Assembly (NCBI RefSeq): GCF_002837185.1
Contig: NZ_KZ478013.1
Span: forward strand, 1-64,000
Length of the DNA stretch: 64,000 nt
Reading direction: 5' to 3'
DNA from: Pseudomonas fluorescens
Lineage (GTDB): Bacteria > Pseudomonadota > Gammaproteobacteria > Pseudomonadales > Pseudomonadaceae
The translations under genes were made by a program, and so were the position numbers. Below the pieces are notes generated by a model. That model worked only from the letters and a program-made list of their open reading frames with translations. It had not been told where the DNA came from and did no database searches. Of this stretch, positions 17,008-25,991 are shown piece by piece. Each line of letters opens with the position of its first letter. The first letter of the stretch is position 1.

Positions 17008-18174
17008 TTAGATGTGTGCCAGGGCTTGGGCCAAATCTGCGCGCAGATCTTCCACATCCTCAACCCCCACCGACAAACGCACCAACCCGTCACCAATCCC
17101 CAACTGCGCCCGCGTCGCCGCCGGGATGCTGGCGTGGGTCATGATCGCCGGGTGTTCGATCAGGCTTTCCACGCCACCCAGACTCTCGGCCAGGGCGAAG
17201 ATGTTCACATTTTCCAGAAAGCGTGTGGCGCCCGCCAGGTCGCTGTTCAAGTCCACCGAAATCATCCCGCCAAACCCGTGCATCTGCCGTTTGGCCAGTT
17301 CGTGCTGCGGGTGGGATTCAAGGCCTGGGTAGTACACCCGCGCCACCTGCGGCTGCTGCTCCAGCCAGGTCGCCAGTTCCAGCGCGTTGCGGCAGTGGCG
17401 CTCCATGCGCAGGGCCAGGGTTTTCACGCCGCGCAGGGTCAGGAATGCGTCGAAGGGGCCGGCGATGGCGCCCACCGAGTTTTGCAGAAAGCCCAGGCGT
17501 TCGGCCAATTCCGGGTTGTCGCCGACAACGGCGATGCCGCCGATCACATCCGAGTGGCCGTTCAGGTACTTGGTGGTGGAGTGCACGACGATATCGCACC
17601 CCAGCTCCAGCGGGCGCTGGATCCACGGGCTGGCGAAGGTATTGTCGGCCACGCAGAGAATGCCGCGCGCACGGCACACGCGGGCAATGGCGCTGAGGTC
17701 GGTGAGGCTCAGCAGCGGGTTGCTCGGGGTTTCGACCCAGACCATGCGCGTGTCGTCTTGCAGCGCCGCTTCGAAGGCCGACACGTCACTCAGGTCTACG
17801 TAGCTGAACCTGTGGCCGGCGCTGCGCTGGCGCACCTTGTCGAACAGGCGGAAGCTGCCGCCGTACAGGTCATTGCCGGAAACGATGTGCGCACCGGCAT
17901 CGAGCAACTCCAGCACCGTGGAAATCGCCGCCAGCCCCGAGGCGAACGCGAAGGCCTGAGTGCCGCCTTCAAGGTCGGCCACGCAACGCTCCAGCGCAAA
18001 GCGCGTGGGGTTGTGGGAGCGCCCGTAGTCGAAGCCTTTGTGCACGCCAGGGCTGTCTTGCAGGTAGGTGGAGTTGGCATAGATCGGCGGCATCAGCGCG
18101 CCCGTGGTCGGGTCGGGGGACTGTCCGGCATGGATCACACGGGTGGCAAACGCGCTTTTATCGGGCTGACTCAT
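17008..18174 (-). CDS. Cystathionine gamma-lyase/gamma-synthase family PLP enzyme
   Basis: This 388-residue enzyme belongs to the Cys/Met metabolism PLP family. The Schiff-base lysine is Lys202 in HSTTKYLNGHSDV; other family marks are RSHNPTRFALE, FASGLAAISTVLEL, ETPSNPL and the C-terminal GGVESLIEHPA. Its start overlaps the stop of the upstream cystathionine beta-synthase gene (ATGA), so the pair most likely runs reverse transsulfuration, homocysteine to cystathionine to cysteine, and gamma-lyase is the better call than gamma-synthase. P. aeruginosa has the same adjacent pair. The 3' end abuts the REPIN array. Confidence 0.85.
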   Translation of the reverse strand: MSQPDKSAFATRVIHAGQSPDPTTGALMPPIYANSTYLQDSPGVHKGFDYGRSHNPTRFALERCVADLEGGTQAFAFASGLAAISTVLELLDAGAHIVSGNDLYGGSFRLFDKVRQRSAGHRFSYVDLSDVSAFEAALQDDTRMVWVETPSNPLLSLTDLSAIARVCRARGILCVADNTFASPWIQRPLELGCDIVVHSTTKYLNGHSDVIGGIAVVGDNPELAERLGFLQNSVGAIAGPFDAFLTLRGVKTLALRMERHCRNALELATWLEQQPQVARVYYPGLESHPQHELAKRQMHGFGGMISVDLNSDLAGATRFLENVNIFALAESLGGVESLIEHPAIMTHASIPAATRAQLGIGDGLVRLSVGVEDVEDLRADLAQALAHI

Positions 18175-19547
18175 GCAAGGGATCTCCGTAGATGGTTGAG
18201 CAGGTCGACGCGGGTGATCAGGCCATGGAAGCCCGAGGCGTCGGCAATGATGGCGACCAGGCCGCGATCCAGTTCCGCCTGCAGTTCGGCCAGGCTGGCG
18301 CCGGGGGCCAGGGTGTGTGGGGTGCGAGTCATGGCGCTGGCCACGCTCATGGAAAAATGCGCGGCGTCCTGATGCAGGCCCAGCAGCAGGTCGGACTCGT
18401 CGATGACCCCGGCCAGTTGCTGGCCGTCGATCAATACCGGCAGTTGCGAGACATCCGCCAGGCGCATGCGCTGGAAGGCGGTAAGCAGGGTGTCGTCGGG
18501 GCTGACGCTGATCACCCGGCCATCTTCGAAGCGGCGGGCGATCAGGTCGCGCAGGTCGCCGTAATGCTTGTACTGCAACAGCCCGGCGTCATTCATCCAC
18601 TGGTCGTTGTAGACCTTGGACAGGTAGCGCGTGCCGGTGTCGCACACGAACGTCACCACGCGCTTGGGTTCGGTTTGCTCGCGGCAATAGCGCAGCGCGG
18701 CGGCGAGCAGGGTGCCGGTGGACGAGCCGCCCAGAATGCCTTCGGCCTTGAGCAGTTGGCGGGCATGGTCGAAGCTTTCTTCATCGCTGATCGAGTAGGC
18801 GTGGCGCACGCTGGACAGGTCGGCAATCGACGGAATGAAATCCTCGCCGATGCCTTCGACGGCCCAGGAACCCGGGGTTTCAAGCTGACCGCTGCGGCTG
18901 TATTCGGCCATCACCGACCCCACCGGATCGGCCAGCACCATGGCCAGTTCGGGCTGCACGCGCTTGAAGAAACGGGTCAGGCCGGTAAGGGTGCCGGCCG
19001 AGCCGACGCCCACCACAATCGCATCGACATCATGCTGGGTCTGCGCCCAGATCTCCGGTGCGGTGCTGGTTTCATGGGCCAGCGGATTGGCCGGGTTGTT
19101 GAATTGATCGGCAAAGAACGAGCCCGGAATATCCTTGGCCAGGCGCGCCGCCACGTCCTGGTAATACTCGGGATGGCCCTTGCCCACATCGGAGCGGGTG
19201 ATATGCACCTCGGCGCCCATGGCCTTGAGGTGCAGCACCTTTTCCGTGGACATCTTGTCCGGCACCACCAGCACCACCCGATAGCCCTTGGCCCGACCGA
19301 CCAGCGCCAGGCCCAGGCCGGTGTTGCCGGCGGTGGCTTCGATAATGGTGCCGCCGGGGCACAGGCGGCCGTCGCGCTCGGCGGCGTCGATCATGGCCAG
19401 GCCGATACGGTCCTTGATGGAGCCGCCGGGGTTTTGCGATTCAAGCTTGAGAAACAGCGTGCAGGGGCCGGTGTCGAAGCGGCTGACCTTGACCAGCGGC
19501 GTGTTGCCAATCAGTTCAAGTACGGCGGGGCGGGAGAGGGTAGGCAT
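18171..19547 (-). CDS. cbs: Cystathionine beta-synthase
   Basis: The 458-residue protein has a fold-type II PLP domain (NTPLVKVSRF, GGSIKDRIG with Lys45 as the PLP lysine, EATAGNTGLGLAL, GVGSAGTLTG, GGSSTGTLLAAAL) and two C-terminal CBS repeats from about residue 335 (VISVSPDDTLLTAFQRMR and MTRTPHTLAPGASLAE). It condenses serine and homocysteine to cystathionine; the CBS pair may bind adenosyl ligands. ATG 19547 has AGGTGAC upstream and replaces a much longer open frame whose extra N-terminus looks non-coding. It is translationally coupled to the gamma-lyase gene. No heme-binding N-terminal extension is present, unlike the animal enzyme. Confidence 0.9.
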   Translation of the reverse strand: MPTLSRPAVLELIGNTPLVKVSRFDTGPCTLFLKLESQNPGGSIKDRIGLAMIDAAERDGRLCPGGTIIEATAGNTGLGLALVGRAKGYRVVLVVPDKMSTEKVLHLKAMGAEVHITRSDVGKGHPEYYQDVAARLAKDIPGSFFADQFNNPANPLAHETSTAPEIWAQTQHDVDAIVVGVGSAGTLTGLTRFFKRVQPELAMVLADPVGSVMAEYSRSGQLETPGSWAVEGIGEDFIPSIADLSSVRHAYSISDEESFDHARQLLKAEGILGGSSTGTLLAAALRYCREQTEPKRVVTFVCDTGTRYLSKVYNDQWMNDAGLLQYKHYGDLRDLIARRFEDGRVISVSPDDTLLTAFQRMRLADVSQLPVLIDGQQLAGVIDESDLLLGLHQDAAHFSMSVASAMTRTPHTLAPGASLAELQAELDRGLVAIIADASGFHGLITRVDLLNHLRRSLA

Positions 19548-19708
19548 GTCGTCACCTGGGTTACGGGATGGGCACAGGGTGGGGGGACAGCAAATTACTG
19601 CATGGCTTGAAACATAGGCCGCTATCGCCAGGCTCGCAACCGAGCGGTCCGATGCATGACTTTTTTTGGCGCATGGGCGATCGGGAGGTGGGACTGGTGA
19701 TGAGCAAA

Positions 19709-19818
19709 TGTGGGAGCGCACGAGCCTTGGCGAGGCCGCGAAGGCGGCGGCACTGCTGGCATTCACGTTGCCTGACCTACCGCCATCGCGGCCTCGCCAA
19801 GGCTCGAGCGCTCCCACA
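19709..19818. repeat. REPIN of a second REP type
   Basis: TGTGGGAGCGCACGAGCC ... GGCGAGGCCGCG is mirrored by CGCGGCCTCGCC ... GCGCTCCCACA, giving two inverted REPs about 110 bases long overall. The sequence differs from the array at 16.5-17 kb. It fills most of the 289-base gap between the SnoaL-like gene and cbs. Confidence 0.8.
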
Positions 19819-19836
19819 CCGTCAGTGGGCGTTGCC

Positions 19837-20223
19837 TCACAACTGCTCGGCGATCGCAGCCTTGTCAATCACCGACCAGACGCGAGCGAATTTACCGTCG
19901 ACGCATTCATAGAACACGTTCTCGTCGAACACGACCGTCTTGCCATTGATCGGCAGCCCGAAAAACTCACCCCTGGGGCTGACCCGAAAGTTCAGCCGAC
20001 TGGCGACCGTCGGCGGGTCGGCAACCAGCAACTGAATACGGAACACCAGATCGGGAATTTCCCGGAAGTCCCGCTCCAGCATCGCCCGGTAACCCTCCAG
20101 GCCGACCCGGCTCACGTTGTAGGTGACATCGGCGTGGACAAAATCACCCAGGTGCTGCCAATCCTGGCGATTCAGACAATCGATATAGCTTTCGTAGAAG
20201 CTGGCGAGTTGGTCGCGGGTCAT
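19837..20223 (-). CDS. SnoaL-like/NTF2-fold protein
   Basis: A 128-residue protein with the NTF2-like layout: helix 1 RDQLASFYESYIDCLNRQDW, then HADVTYN, a middle helix EGYRAMLERDFREIPDLVF and strands ending FARVWSVIDK. Members include polyketide cyclases, ester cyclases and many uncharacterised small enzymes. It lies 16 bases downstream of an MFS gene and is probably its operon partner, under the divergent LysR regulator. Its chemistry cannot be assigned. Confidence 0.75.
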   Translation of the reverse strand: MTRDQLASFYESYIDCLNRQDWQHLGDFVHADVTYNVSRVGLEGYRAMLERDFREIPDLVFRIQLLVADPPTVASRLNFRVSPRGEFFGLPINGKTVVFDENVFYECVDGKFARVWSVIDKAAIAEQL

Positions 20224-20239
20224 GGGCTACTCTCTTCGG

Positions 20240-21445
20240 TTAAACGCGCTCATCCACTGTCGTCGGCAAATGGATGTCGGCGCAAGTGCGTGACCCCTTA
20301 CGCCGCGAACGCCAGCCCAACCCCAGCACCATCAGCAAACCCAGCCCTGCCATCAGCGCACCGGCCAGGGAAATGGCCGGATAGCCCAAGCCGGCGTTGA
20401 TCACCGCGCCGCCCACTGCCGCGCCAATCGCATTGCCAAAATTGAAGGCGCCGATGTTCATCGCCGAGGCCAGGTTGGGCGCAGCTTTGGCGGCCTCCAT
20501 CACACGCATCTGCAACGGCGGCACCAGGGCAAAGCTGGCGGCGCCCCACAGCAGGATCGACAAGGCGGCCGGCAGCGGCCATTGCATCAGCACCGAGAAA
20601 GCCAGCAGCACGGCAATCAACACCACCAACGACGTAATGAGCGTACGGTCCACCGAGCGGTCCGCAGACTTGCCGCCCCACACGTTGCCCAGGGTCAGCC
20701 CGATACCGAACAGCACGAGCATGCCAGTGACGAAGTTAGTCGATGCGTGAGTAACGTCGCGCAAAATTGGCGCGATGTAAGTGAACACCGTAAACATCGC
20801 ACTGGAGCCCACCACCGTCAGCGCCAATGCCGCCAGCACCGGCCCGCGACCCAGCACGCGAATCTCCGCCATCAGGCTGCCGCCTTTGGGCGCGGGCGCA
20901 TTCGGCAATGCCCACCAGAGCGCCGCCATCACCACCGCGCCGAGCCCGCTGATGCCCCAGAACGCCGTGCGCCAGCCGAAGTTCTCACCAAACCAGGTCG
21001 CCAGCGGCACGCCTCCGATGGTCGCCAGGGTCAGCCCCAGAAACATCGCCGCGACCGCACCCGCGCGCTTTTCCGGTGCTACCACACTTGCCGCCACAAT
21101 CGCGCCAATGCCGAAGAACGCCCCGTGGTTCAGCGACGTCACTAGCCTCGCGATCATCAAGGTCTGGTAATTGGTCGCCAGCGCCGACAGCAAATTACCC
21201 AGGGTGAAAATCGCCATCAGCCCGATCAGCAGATAACGGCGCGGCACCCTGGCCGTCGCCAGCGTCATGATCGGCGCACCGATCAGCACGCCCATGGCGT
21301 AGGCGCTCACCAACAGCCCGGCGGCGGGAATGGATACGCCAAGATCGGCGGCAATACCGGGCAACATGCCCATGGGTGCAAACTCGGTGACCCCGATGCC
21401 AAAGGCACCGACGGACAACGCTACAAGGGGTGGATTGATACGCAT
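20240..21445 (-). CDS. MFS drug/metabolite exporter (DHA1, AraJ-like)
   Basis: A 401-residue transporter with 12 predicted membrane helices. GVTEFAPMGMLPGIAADLGVS in TM1 and LVSAYAMGVLIGAPIMTLATARVPRR, the motif A loop between TM2 and TM3, are typical of the AraJ/YdhP/NepI branch that exports sugars, nucleosides or drugs. GGAGT precedes the ATG. It forms a probable two-gene operon with the SnoaL-like protein and diverges from a LysR gene 94 bases away, which likely controls it. Confidence 0.85.
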   Translation of the reverse strand: MRINPPLVALSVGAFGIGVTEFAPMGMLPGIAADLGVSIPAAGLLVSAYAMGVLIGAPIMTLATARVPRRYLLIGLMAIFTLGNLLSALATNYQTLMIARLVTSLNHGAFFGIGAIVAASVVAPEKRAGAVAAMFLGLTLATIGGVPLATWFGENFGWRTAFWGISGLGAVVMAALWWALPNAPAPKGGSLMAEIRVLGRGPVLAALALTVVGSSAMFTVFTYIAPILRDVTHASTNFVTGMLVLFGIGLTLGNVWGGKSADRSVDRTLITSLVVLIAVLLAFSVLMQWPLPAALSILLWGAASFALVPPLQMRVMEAAKAAPNLASAMNIGAFNFGNAIGAAVGGAVINAGLGYPAISLAGALMAGLGLLMVLGLGWRSRRKGSRTCADIHLPTTVDERV

Positions 21446-21496
21446 GGGTGACTCCTCATCTGTGTGCCGAATGCTACAATCCAGCCTTTTCCAGCA

Positions 21497-21518
21497 GTAG
21501 CCCCTGGTTGGGAACTAC
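21497..21518. promoter_or_regulatory. Possible LysR operator between MFS and LysR genes
   Basis: GTAG and CTAC flank a 14-base centre in the divergent promoter region. The dyad is short, so this is a weak candidate for the LysR binding site. Confidence 0.25.
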
Positions 21519-21539
21519 ACCTTTGCGCAGGAGGCAAAA

Positions 21540-22433
21540 ATGGACATGGCCGGCCGCTCAGGCGAGATGGAAGTGTTCACCCTGGTCGCCGAACACGGCA
21601 GCCTGTCCGGCGCGGCGCGCGCCCTGGGGCTGACGCCATCGTCCATCAGCCGCATCATCACCCGCACCGAACAGCGCATCGGCACCCGGCTACTGCTGCG
21701 CACCACCCGCGCCATCACCTTCACCGCCGAAGGCGAAGCCTACCTGCGCGGCGCCCGGCGCATCCTCGCGGACATGGCCGAAGTCGAAGACGCCATCACC
21801 GACCAGGGCGCCCCACGCGGCCGCTTGCGAGTCAGCGCGGCACTGGCCCATGGCCGCATGACCATCGTTCCACTGGTCGCCGCCTTCAGCGCCCGCTATC
21901 CCGCCATCGTGGTCGACCTGATGCTCGGCGACGAAGTGGTGGACATCCTCGGCGGCCAGGCAGACGTGGCCATCCGCTTCGGCCCACTCCCCGACAGCCC
22001 CTTGACCGCCCGCCATATCGGCGCCACCGGCCAAGTCATCGTCGCCTCCCCGGACTACCTGGTCCGGCACGGCACCCCGGTGACGCCGCAGGACCTACTT
22101 CAGCACAACTGCCTGCGCTTCAACTTCCGCCGGGCGGCTCCCGACTGGCCGTTTCGCATGGACGGGCGGGAGTTTTCTTTAAAGGTGGCGGGAACGATTG
22201 AAGGGAACAGCGGCGAGGCATTGGCGCAATTGGCGAAGCTGGGGGCGGGGATTGCGCGGGTAGGAACGTTCAGCGTGGCGCAGGATCTTGAACGCGGGGA
22301 TCTGGTGCCGTTGCTGGAGGCTTATAACCCGGAGGATGTGGAGCCGATTCATGCGGTGTTTGTGGGGGGCACGGCGATGCCGGCGCGGGTGAGGGCGTTT
22401 GTGGATTTTTTGCTGGAGCGGCATGAGGGTTGA
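21540..22433 (+). CDS. LysR-family transcriptional regulator (CrgA-like)
   Basis: This 297-residue LysR protein has its helix-turn-helix at about residues 9-68 (EMEVFTLVAEHGSLSGAARALGLTPSSISRII, then LLLRTTRAITFTAEG) and an effector domain opening with RGRLRVSAALAHG. The CrgA-type branch commonly controls adjacent MFS or oxidoreductase genes. GCAGGAGG sits 5 bases before the ATG. It is divergent from the MFS-SnoaL operon. The first two thirds of the gene prefer C in the third codon position and the last third prefers G, a switch also seen in the next gene. Confidence 0.88.
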   Translation: MDMAGRSGEMEVFTLVAEHGSLSGAARALGLTPSSISRIITRTEQRIGTRLLLRTTRAITFTAEGEAYLRGARRILADMAEVEDAITDQGAPRGRLRVSAALAHGRMTIVPLVAAFSARYPAIVVDLMLGDEVVDILGGQADVAIRFGPLPDSPLTARHIGATGQVIVASPDYLVRHGTPVTPQDLLQHNCLRFNFRRAAPDWPFRMDGREFSLKVAGTIEGNSGEALAQLAKLGAGIARVGTFSVAQDLERGDLVPLLEAYNPEDVEPIHAVFVGGTAMPARVRAFVDFLLERHEG

Positions 22434-22759
22434 CGATATCCCTGGCTGTATCGCTTGGCGGATAGTGGGTATATGTCGGTTAAGCCCGGGTGCTACGGTG
22501 ATCATTCGTGACGCCGGGACCGGCGAAGAACTGCGCAGTTTCCTGCTTCTGACGAAGGGCTTGAGTCGGCTAAAAGCGGACACCAGGAGCGTCTACGAAA
22601 CCCGGAGCGATTCACGCTCGGCCCAAAGCGGCCTGTCAATAAAGGAGAATTCCCTAAAACCGCGTCCATCCGTCACATCCCCCTCCAGCCCCCACCCAAC
22701 CGGCCGATAACCCTACCAATCGCGTGCCTACCCCTATCCCCCCAAATCGAGTCCACCAC
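22434..22759. other. Intergenic region with a decayed lipoprotein fragment
   Basis: This 326-base gap holds a remnant at 22485-22538 (separate entry) and two short GGC-(T/C)-NAAAGCGG-type repeats near 22570 and 22620, which resemble intergenic repeats flanking the ATPase gene at 34 kb. No intact gene is seen. Confidence 0.5.
22485..22538 (+). pseudogene. Fragment of a small lipoprotein gene
   Basis: Translation gives PGATVIIRDAGTGEELRS, matching PGATVIIRDAKTGEELRS of the broken lipoprotein gene at 32299 in both protein and DNA (about 54 bases, few differences). Neither the signal peptide nor the C-terminal half can be found around it, so this is a relic of a paralog. Confidence 0.65.
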
Positions 22760-24781
22760 ATGAACCCACTCTCCCGTCTAAAAAAAGCCCGGGGTGATCG
22801 TCAAGGCACCGCCACGCTCACCAGCACTGCCAACGATCTGGACGCCTCCCTCACCGCCTTACGTATCACCCCCACCCTGATCACCGGCTTTATCTCGCCG
22901 CATCTGGACATCGACGTAATCTCCGCCAAGCTCAAACGCCGCTTCCCCCAATCCACCATCAGCCTGTGCACCACCTCCGGCGAACTCTGCAATGCACCCA
23001 ATTCGCTGTATTGCGCCACGGGCGAGCGCTGGGACCGGGTTGTATTGCAGCTGTTCGACGACAGTCTGATCGCCTCGGCCGAGGTGGTGATGGTGCCGTT
23101 GGAGTGTGAGGACATTCGCGGTGGCGGTAAGCGGTTGGGGATGCAGGAGCGGATTGCCAAGTTGGTGGCCAATATCAAGCGAGTGCAGGTACGCATGTCG
23201 ATTGATCATCGCGATACGTTGGCGTATGTGGTGTTCGACGGGTTGTCGGCGTCGGAGTCGTTCTTTATGGAGGCGCTGTATGAGTCGGGGCGGTTTCCAT
23301 GTTTGTTTGTAGGGGGATCGGCCGGGGGTAAGTCGGATTTCCAGAAGACGCTGATTCATGACGGTCAGCGCAGTTATCAGAACCATGCGCAGATTGTGTT
23401 CCTGAAGACGGCGGCAAATGTGCGGTTTGGGGTGTTCAAGAGCCAGAACTTCAAACCGGCGGATTTGACCTTCAGTGTGCTGACCGCGTCGGTGGAGGAC
23501 CGCACGATTGACCAGGTGATCGACAGCAACGGCAATATCAAGAGCATGGTGCAAGCGCTGTGTGATGCGTTCAGTTGCGTGCCCCAGGCGCTGGAGTCGA
23601 AGCTGGCGGACTATTCGTTTGCGATTCGGGTGGGCAGTGAGTTGTTTGTACGATCCATCGCGCGCATCGATTATGAGCAGCAGATCGTGCAGTTGTTTTG
23701 CGACGTGGCGCCGGGCGAGGAATTGGTGATGGTGCGGCGTACGCCGTTGCGTGAGGCGACGCGCCTGGACTATGAGCAGTTCCTGCGCGGCAAGGGTGGC
23801 CAGCCGGTGGCGGGGATTTTGAATGACTGCATTTTGCGCCGGCTGAACAACGGCGCCGAGCTGGCCAGCATGGCCGGCATTTTTGGTGATGTACCGTTGG
23901 CGGGTTTTTCGACCTTTGGGGAGATTTTGGGCTTGAACCTGAATCAGACGCTGACTGCGATTTTCTTCTTTCGGGTGGCCAAGGGTGCGAGTTTCAGTGA
24001 TGAGTACGTGGACAATTTCATCGCCCATTACGGCGAGTTCAAGGCGTTTTTCCTACGGCGCCAGGTGAAGAAGTTGGCGGGGTTGAACCATGTGGTGGTC
24101 AAGCAGATTACCGCGTTCAAGAACAATGACTTCAGCAATACCCTCAATACCCGTGGGCTGGACCGCAATATCCTGCCGGTGTTCGAAGGCTTGGCAGATT
24201 TAGGCATGGTGTTGGCCCATGCCGAGCGTCAGCAGGAGGACATCGCCGCGCAGCTCAAGCATTACTCGGGTGAGTTGCACGCGTCGATGGATGAACTTGT
24301 GGGTACGATCAACCAGCAGAACGCCGTGTCTGCCCAGGCCGGGACAACGGTGGAAGGGCTTTCCAGCCAGGCGGATGTGGCGGTGGAAGGCGCGCGCACG
24401 CTGGCCGGGTCGAGTTTGCGTATCCAGTCGATTGTGCAGGTGATCCAGCAGATCGCCGGGCAGACCAACCTGCTGGCGCTTAACGCCGCTATTGAAGCGG
24501 CGCGCGCGGGCGACCTGGGCCGGGGTTTTGCGGTGGTGGCGGATGAAGTGCGCAAACTGGCGGAAATCACCCGTAAGAATGCGGCGGAAATCGGTGTGGA
24601 TATTGACCTGCTGTCCAGTGAGATCCAGCGTGTTGCCCAGCAGATCGAAGACCAATCCACCGGCGTCGGCGCGTTGCGCGAAATGCTCGATGCACTGGGG
24701 GCGTCGAGCCGCGCGACCGAGGGTACGGCGCAACGCACTAAAACCATTGCGGATACGTTGACCGGGCTCACCCATGCGTAG
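22760..24781 (+). CDS. Soluble chemoreceptor-like protein: FIST sensor plus MCP signalling domain
   Basis: The 673-residue protein has no membrane segment. About residues 40-230 match a FIST N-terminal domain ([50 protein letters not shown]) and 235-390 the FIST_C part ([13 protein letters not shown]), followed by a methyl-accepting signalling domain with the hairpin tip [20 protein letters not shown] and [19 protein letters not shown] domains are predicted small-ligand sensors, possibly of amino acids. It would report a cytoplasmic signal to the CheA/CheW array or a related pathway. No che genes are nearby. The N-terminal codons end mostly in C, the rest mostly in G. Confidence 0.87.
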   Translation: MNPLSRLKKARGDRQGTATLTSTANDLDASLTALRITPTLITGFISPHLDIDVISAKLKRRFPQSTISLCTTSGELCNAPNSLYCATGERWDRVVLQLFDDSLIASAEVVMVPLECEDIRGGGKRLGMQERIAKLVANIKRVQVRMSIDHRDTLAYVVFDGLSASESFFMEALYESGRFPCLFVGGSAGGKSDFQKTLIHDGQRSYQNHAQIVFLKTAANVRFGVFKSQNFKPADLTFSVLTASVEDRTIDQVIDSNGNIKSMVQALCDAFSCVPQALESKLADYSFAIRVGSELFVRSIARIDYEQQIVQLFCDVAPGEELVMVRRTPLREATRLDYEQFLRGKGGQPVAGILNDCILRRLNNGAELASMAGIFGDVPLAGFSTFGEILGLNLNQTLTAIFFFRVAKGASFSDEYVDNFIAHYGEFKAFFLRRQVKKLAGLNHVVVKQITAFKNNDFSNTLNTRGLDRNILPVFEGLADLGMVLAHAERQQEDIAAQLKHYSGELHASMDELVGTINQQNAVSAQAGTTVEGLSSQADVAVEGARTLAGSSLRIQSIVQVIQQIAGQTNLLALNAAIEAARAGDLGRGFAVVADEVRKLAEITRKNAAEIGVDIDLLSSEIQRVAQQIEDQSTGVGALREMLDALGASSRATEGTAQRTKTIADTLTGLTHA

Positions 24782-24870
24782 GCGCAAGTCGAGTCGCCAG
24801 GGCTACAACGCTTATCCGCAATAATCGGTTGAAAAAGCATCATCAAAGCGGCTGCGGGGCGTAGCGAACG

Positions 24871-25818
24871 TCAGGACTGCGCCCCTGGCGGATGGCCGAA
24901 ATACGCCTTATAGGCATGATTGAAGTTGGCAGGGTTGGCGTAGCCCAGACGGTGGGCAATCTGTGCCACGTGCCATTTGCGCTGGCGCAGCAGGTTGCGC
25001 GCCAGTTCCAGGCGCTGTTGGCGCACGTAATCGAGCATCGACTGGCCGTACACCCGGCTGAAGGCGCGTCTCAGGGTGGTTTCACCCACGCCCAGTTCCC
25101 GTGCCAGCGCCAGAGTGCCGGGTGGGTTCATCAGGTTGGCGTCGAGCTTGAAGCGTGCTTCGTGTGCCAGGTCCGAATGGCTGCGCAACGCGGTCTCAGG
25201 GGTGGCCGGCTGTGGCGCCAGGTGCGTCGCCAGCTCGACCAGCACGGCCAGGCTCAGGCTTTCCTGATTCAGCCGTTCCAACGTGCCCTGGTAGGGCGAG
25301 TGATAAAGGCGCTCGAACAAACGCCCGACGACACGGCAGCCGTGCAGTTCTGAAAAGTGCATGCCATCGTCGAGCAGCCTGGCCAGCGATTGCAGTGTCG
25401 GGTCTTCTTCGGCCAATTCGCGCAGGTAGTCGCCGCCGATGCGCAGCCCGGCCATGCGCGCATGGCTGCCGGCAGGCATCTGGTCCATGGCTTCCATGCT
25501 TTCGCTCAAGCCCAGCACATGAGGCGCGCCGAGGGTGTATTCATTTAGCCGACCGTCTACCCGATGCTGCCATTGCCCATTCAGTACCTGCACGATGCAC
25601 ACGCTGTCGGGCAGCACCTTGTGGATGCGTAACGGTTCGGGGAACTGCAAATCGCAGTCGAAATATTGCAGGTGCGACCGCACAGTCTGCGCGCGGTAAT
25701 GGCCGACCGCGCTGCCGATGACCTGCCGCGCGCTGGCATCGAATACACCGGCCTGGTCCAGGGCCTCTGGGTGATCGAAGCAGAAGTGGGTGTCCAGATA
25801 GGGGTTGCGGCGGTCCAT
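24871..25818 (-). CDS. AraC-family transcriptional regulator
   Basis: A 315-residue regulator with an N-terminal sensory region and a C-terminal AraC DNA-binding domain (about 225-315): two helix-turn-helix units, LALARELGVGETTLRRAF and VAQIAHRLGYANPANFNHAYKAYFGHPPG. It resembles the PchR-like or OruR-like branch. It is divergent from the three-gene metalloprotease operon, and two direct repeats 21 bases apart lie in the shared promoter region, so it is likely that operon's regulator (inference). Confidence 0.87.
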   Translation of the reverse strand: MDRRNPYLDTHFCFDHPEALDQAGVFDASARQVIGSAVGHYRAQTVRSHLQYFDCDLQFPEPLRIHKVLPDSVCIVQVLNGQWQHRVDGRLNEYTLGAPHVLGLSESMEAMDQMPAGSHARMAGLRIGGDYLRELAEEDPTLQSLARLLDDGMHFSELHGCRVVGRLFERLYHSPYQGTLERLNQESLSLAVLVELATHLAPQPATPETALRSHSDLAHEARFKLDANLMNPPGTLALARELGVGETTLRRAFSRVYGQSMLDYVRQQRLELARNLLRQRKWHVAQIAHRLGYANPANFNHAYKAYFGHPPGAQS

Positions 25819-25885
25819 TGGTAAAAGCGTCCGTCAGGGCTGGTGGGCAGCGTTGCATGATATCGACATCGGGCAGTCCGATCAG

Positions 25886-25924
25886 TTGTTGTGACTCACG
25901 GCCTTATTGTTGTGCGCCACGGCC
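25886..25924. promoter_or_regulatory. Direct repeats spaced 21 bp, candidate AraC-family operator
   Basis: TTGTTGTGACTCACGGCC (25886-25903) and TTGTTGTGCGCCACGGCC (25907-25924) match at 15 of 18 positions and start 21 bases apart, two helical turns, the usual geometry of AraC-type half-sites on one face of DNA. They lie between the AraC gene and the divergent operon. Confidence 0.55.
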
Positions 25925-25991
25925 GGGCCGCTTGGCACGCGCCGGAGCTTTGATTTCAATGGTTGGCTTTCAACTCTCGAGGAAGCCATAA

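Noticed and set aside
18171-19868. A longer 565-residue version of cystathionine beta-synthase
   Set aside because: The extra N-terminal 107 residues lie over the REPIN-containing intergenic region and look non-coding. ATG 19547 has a ribosome site and the family start.
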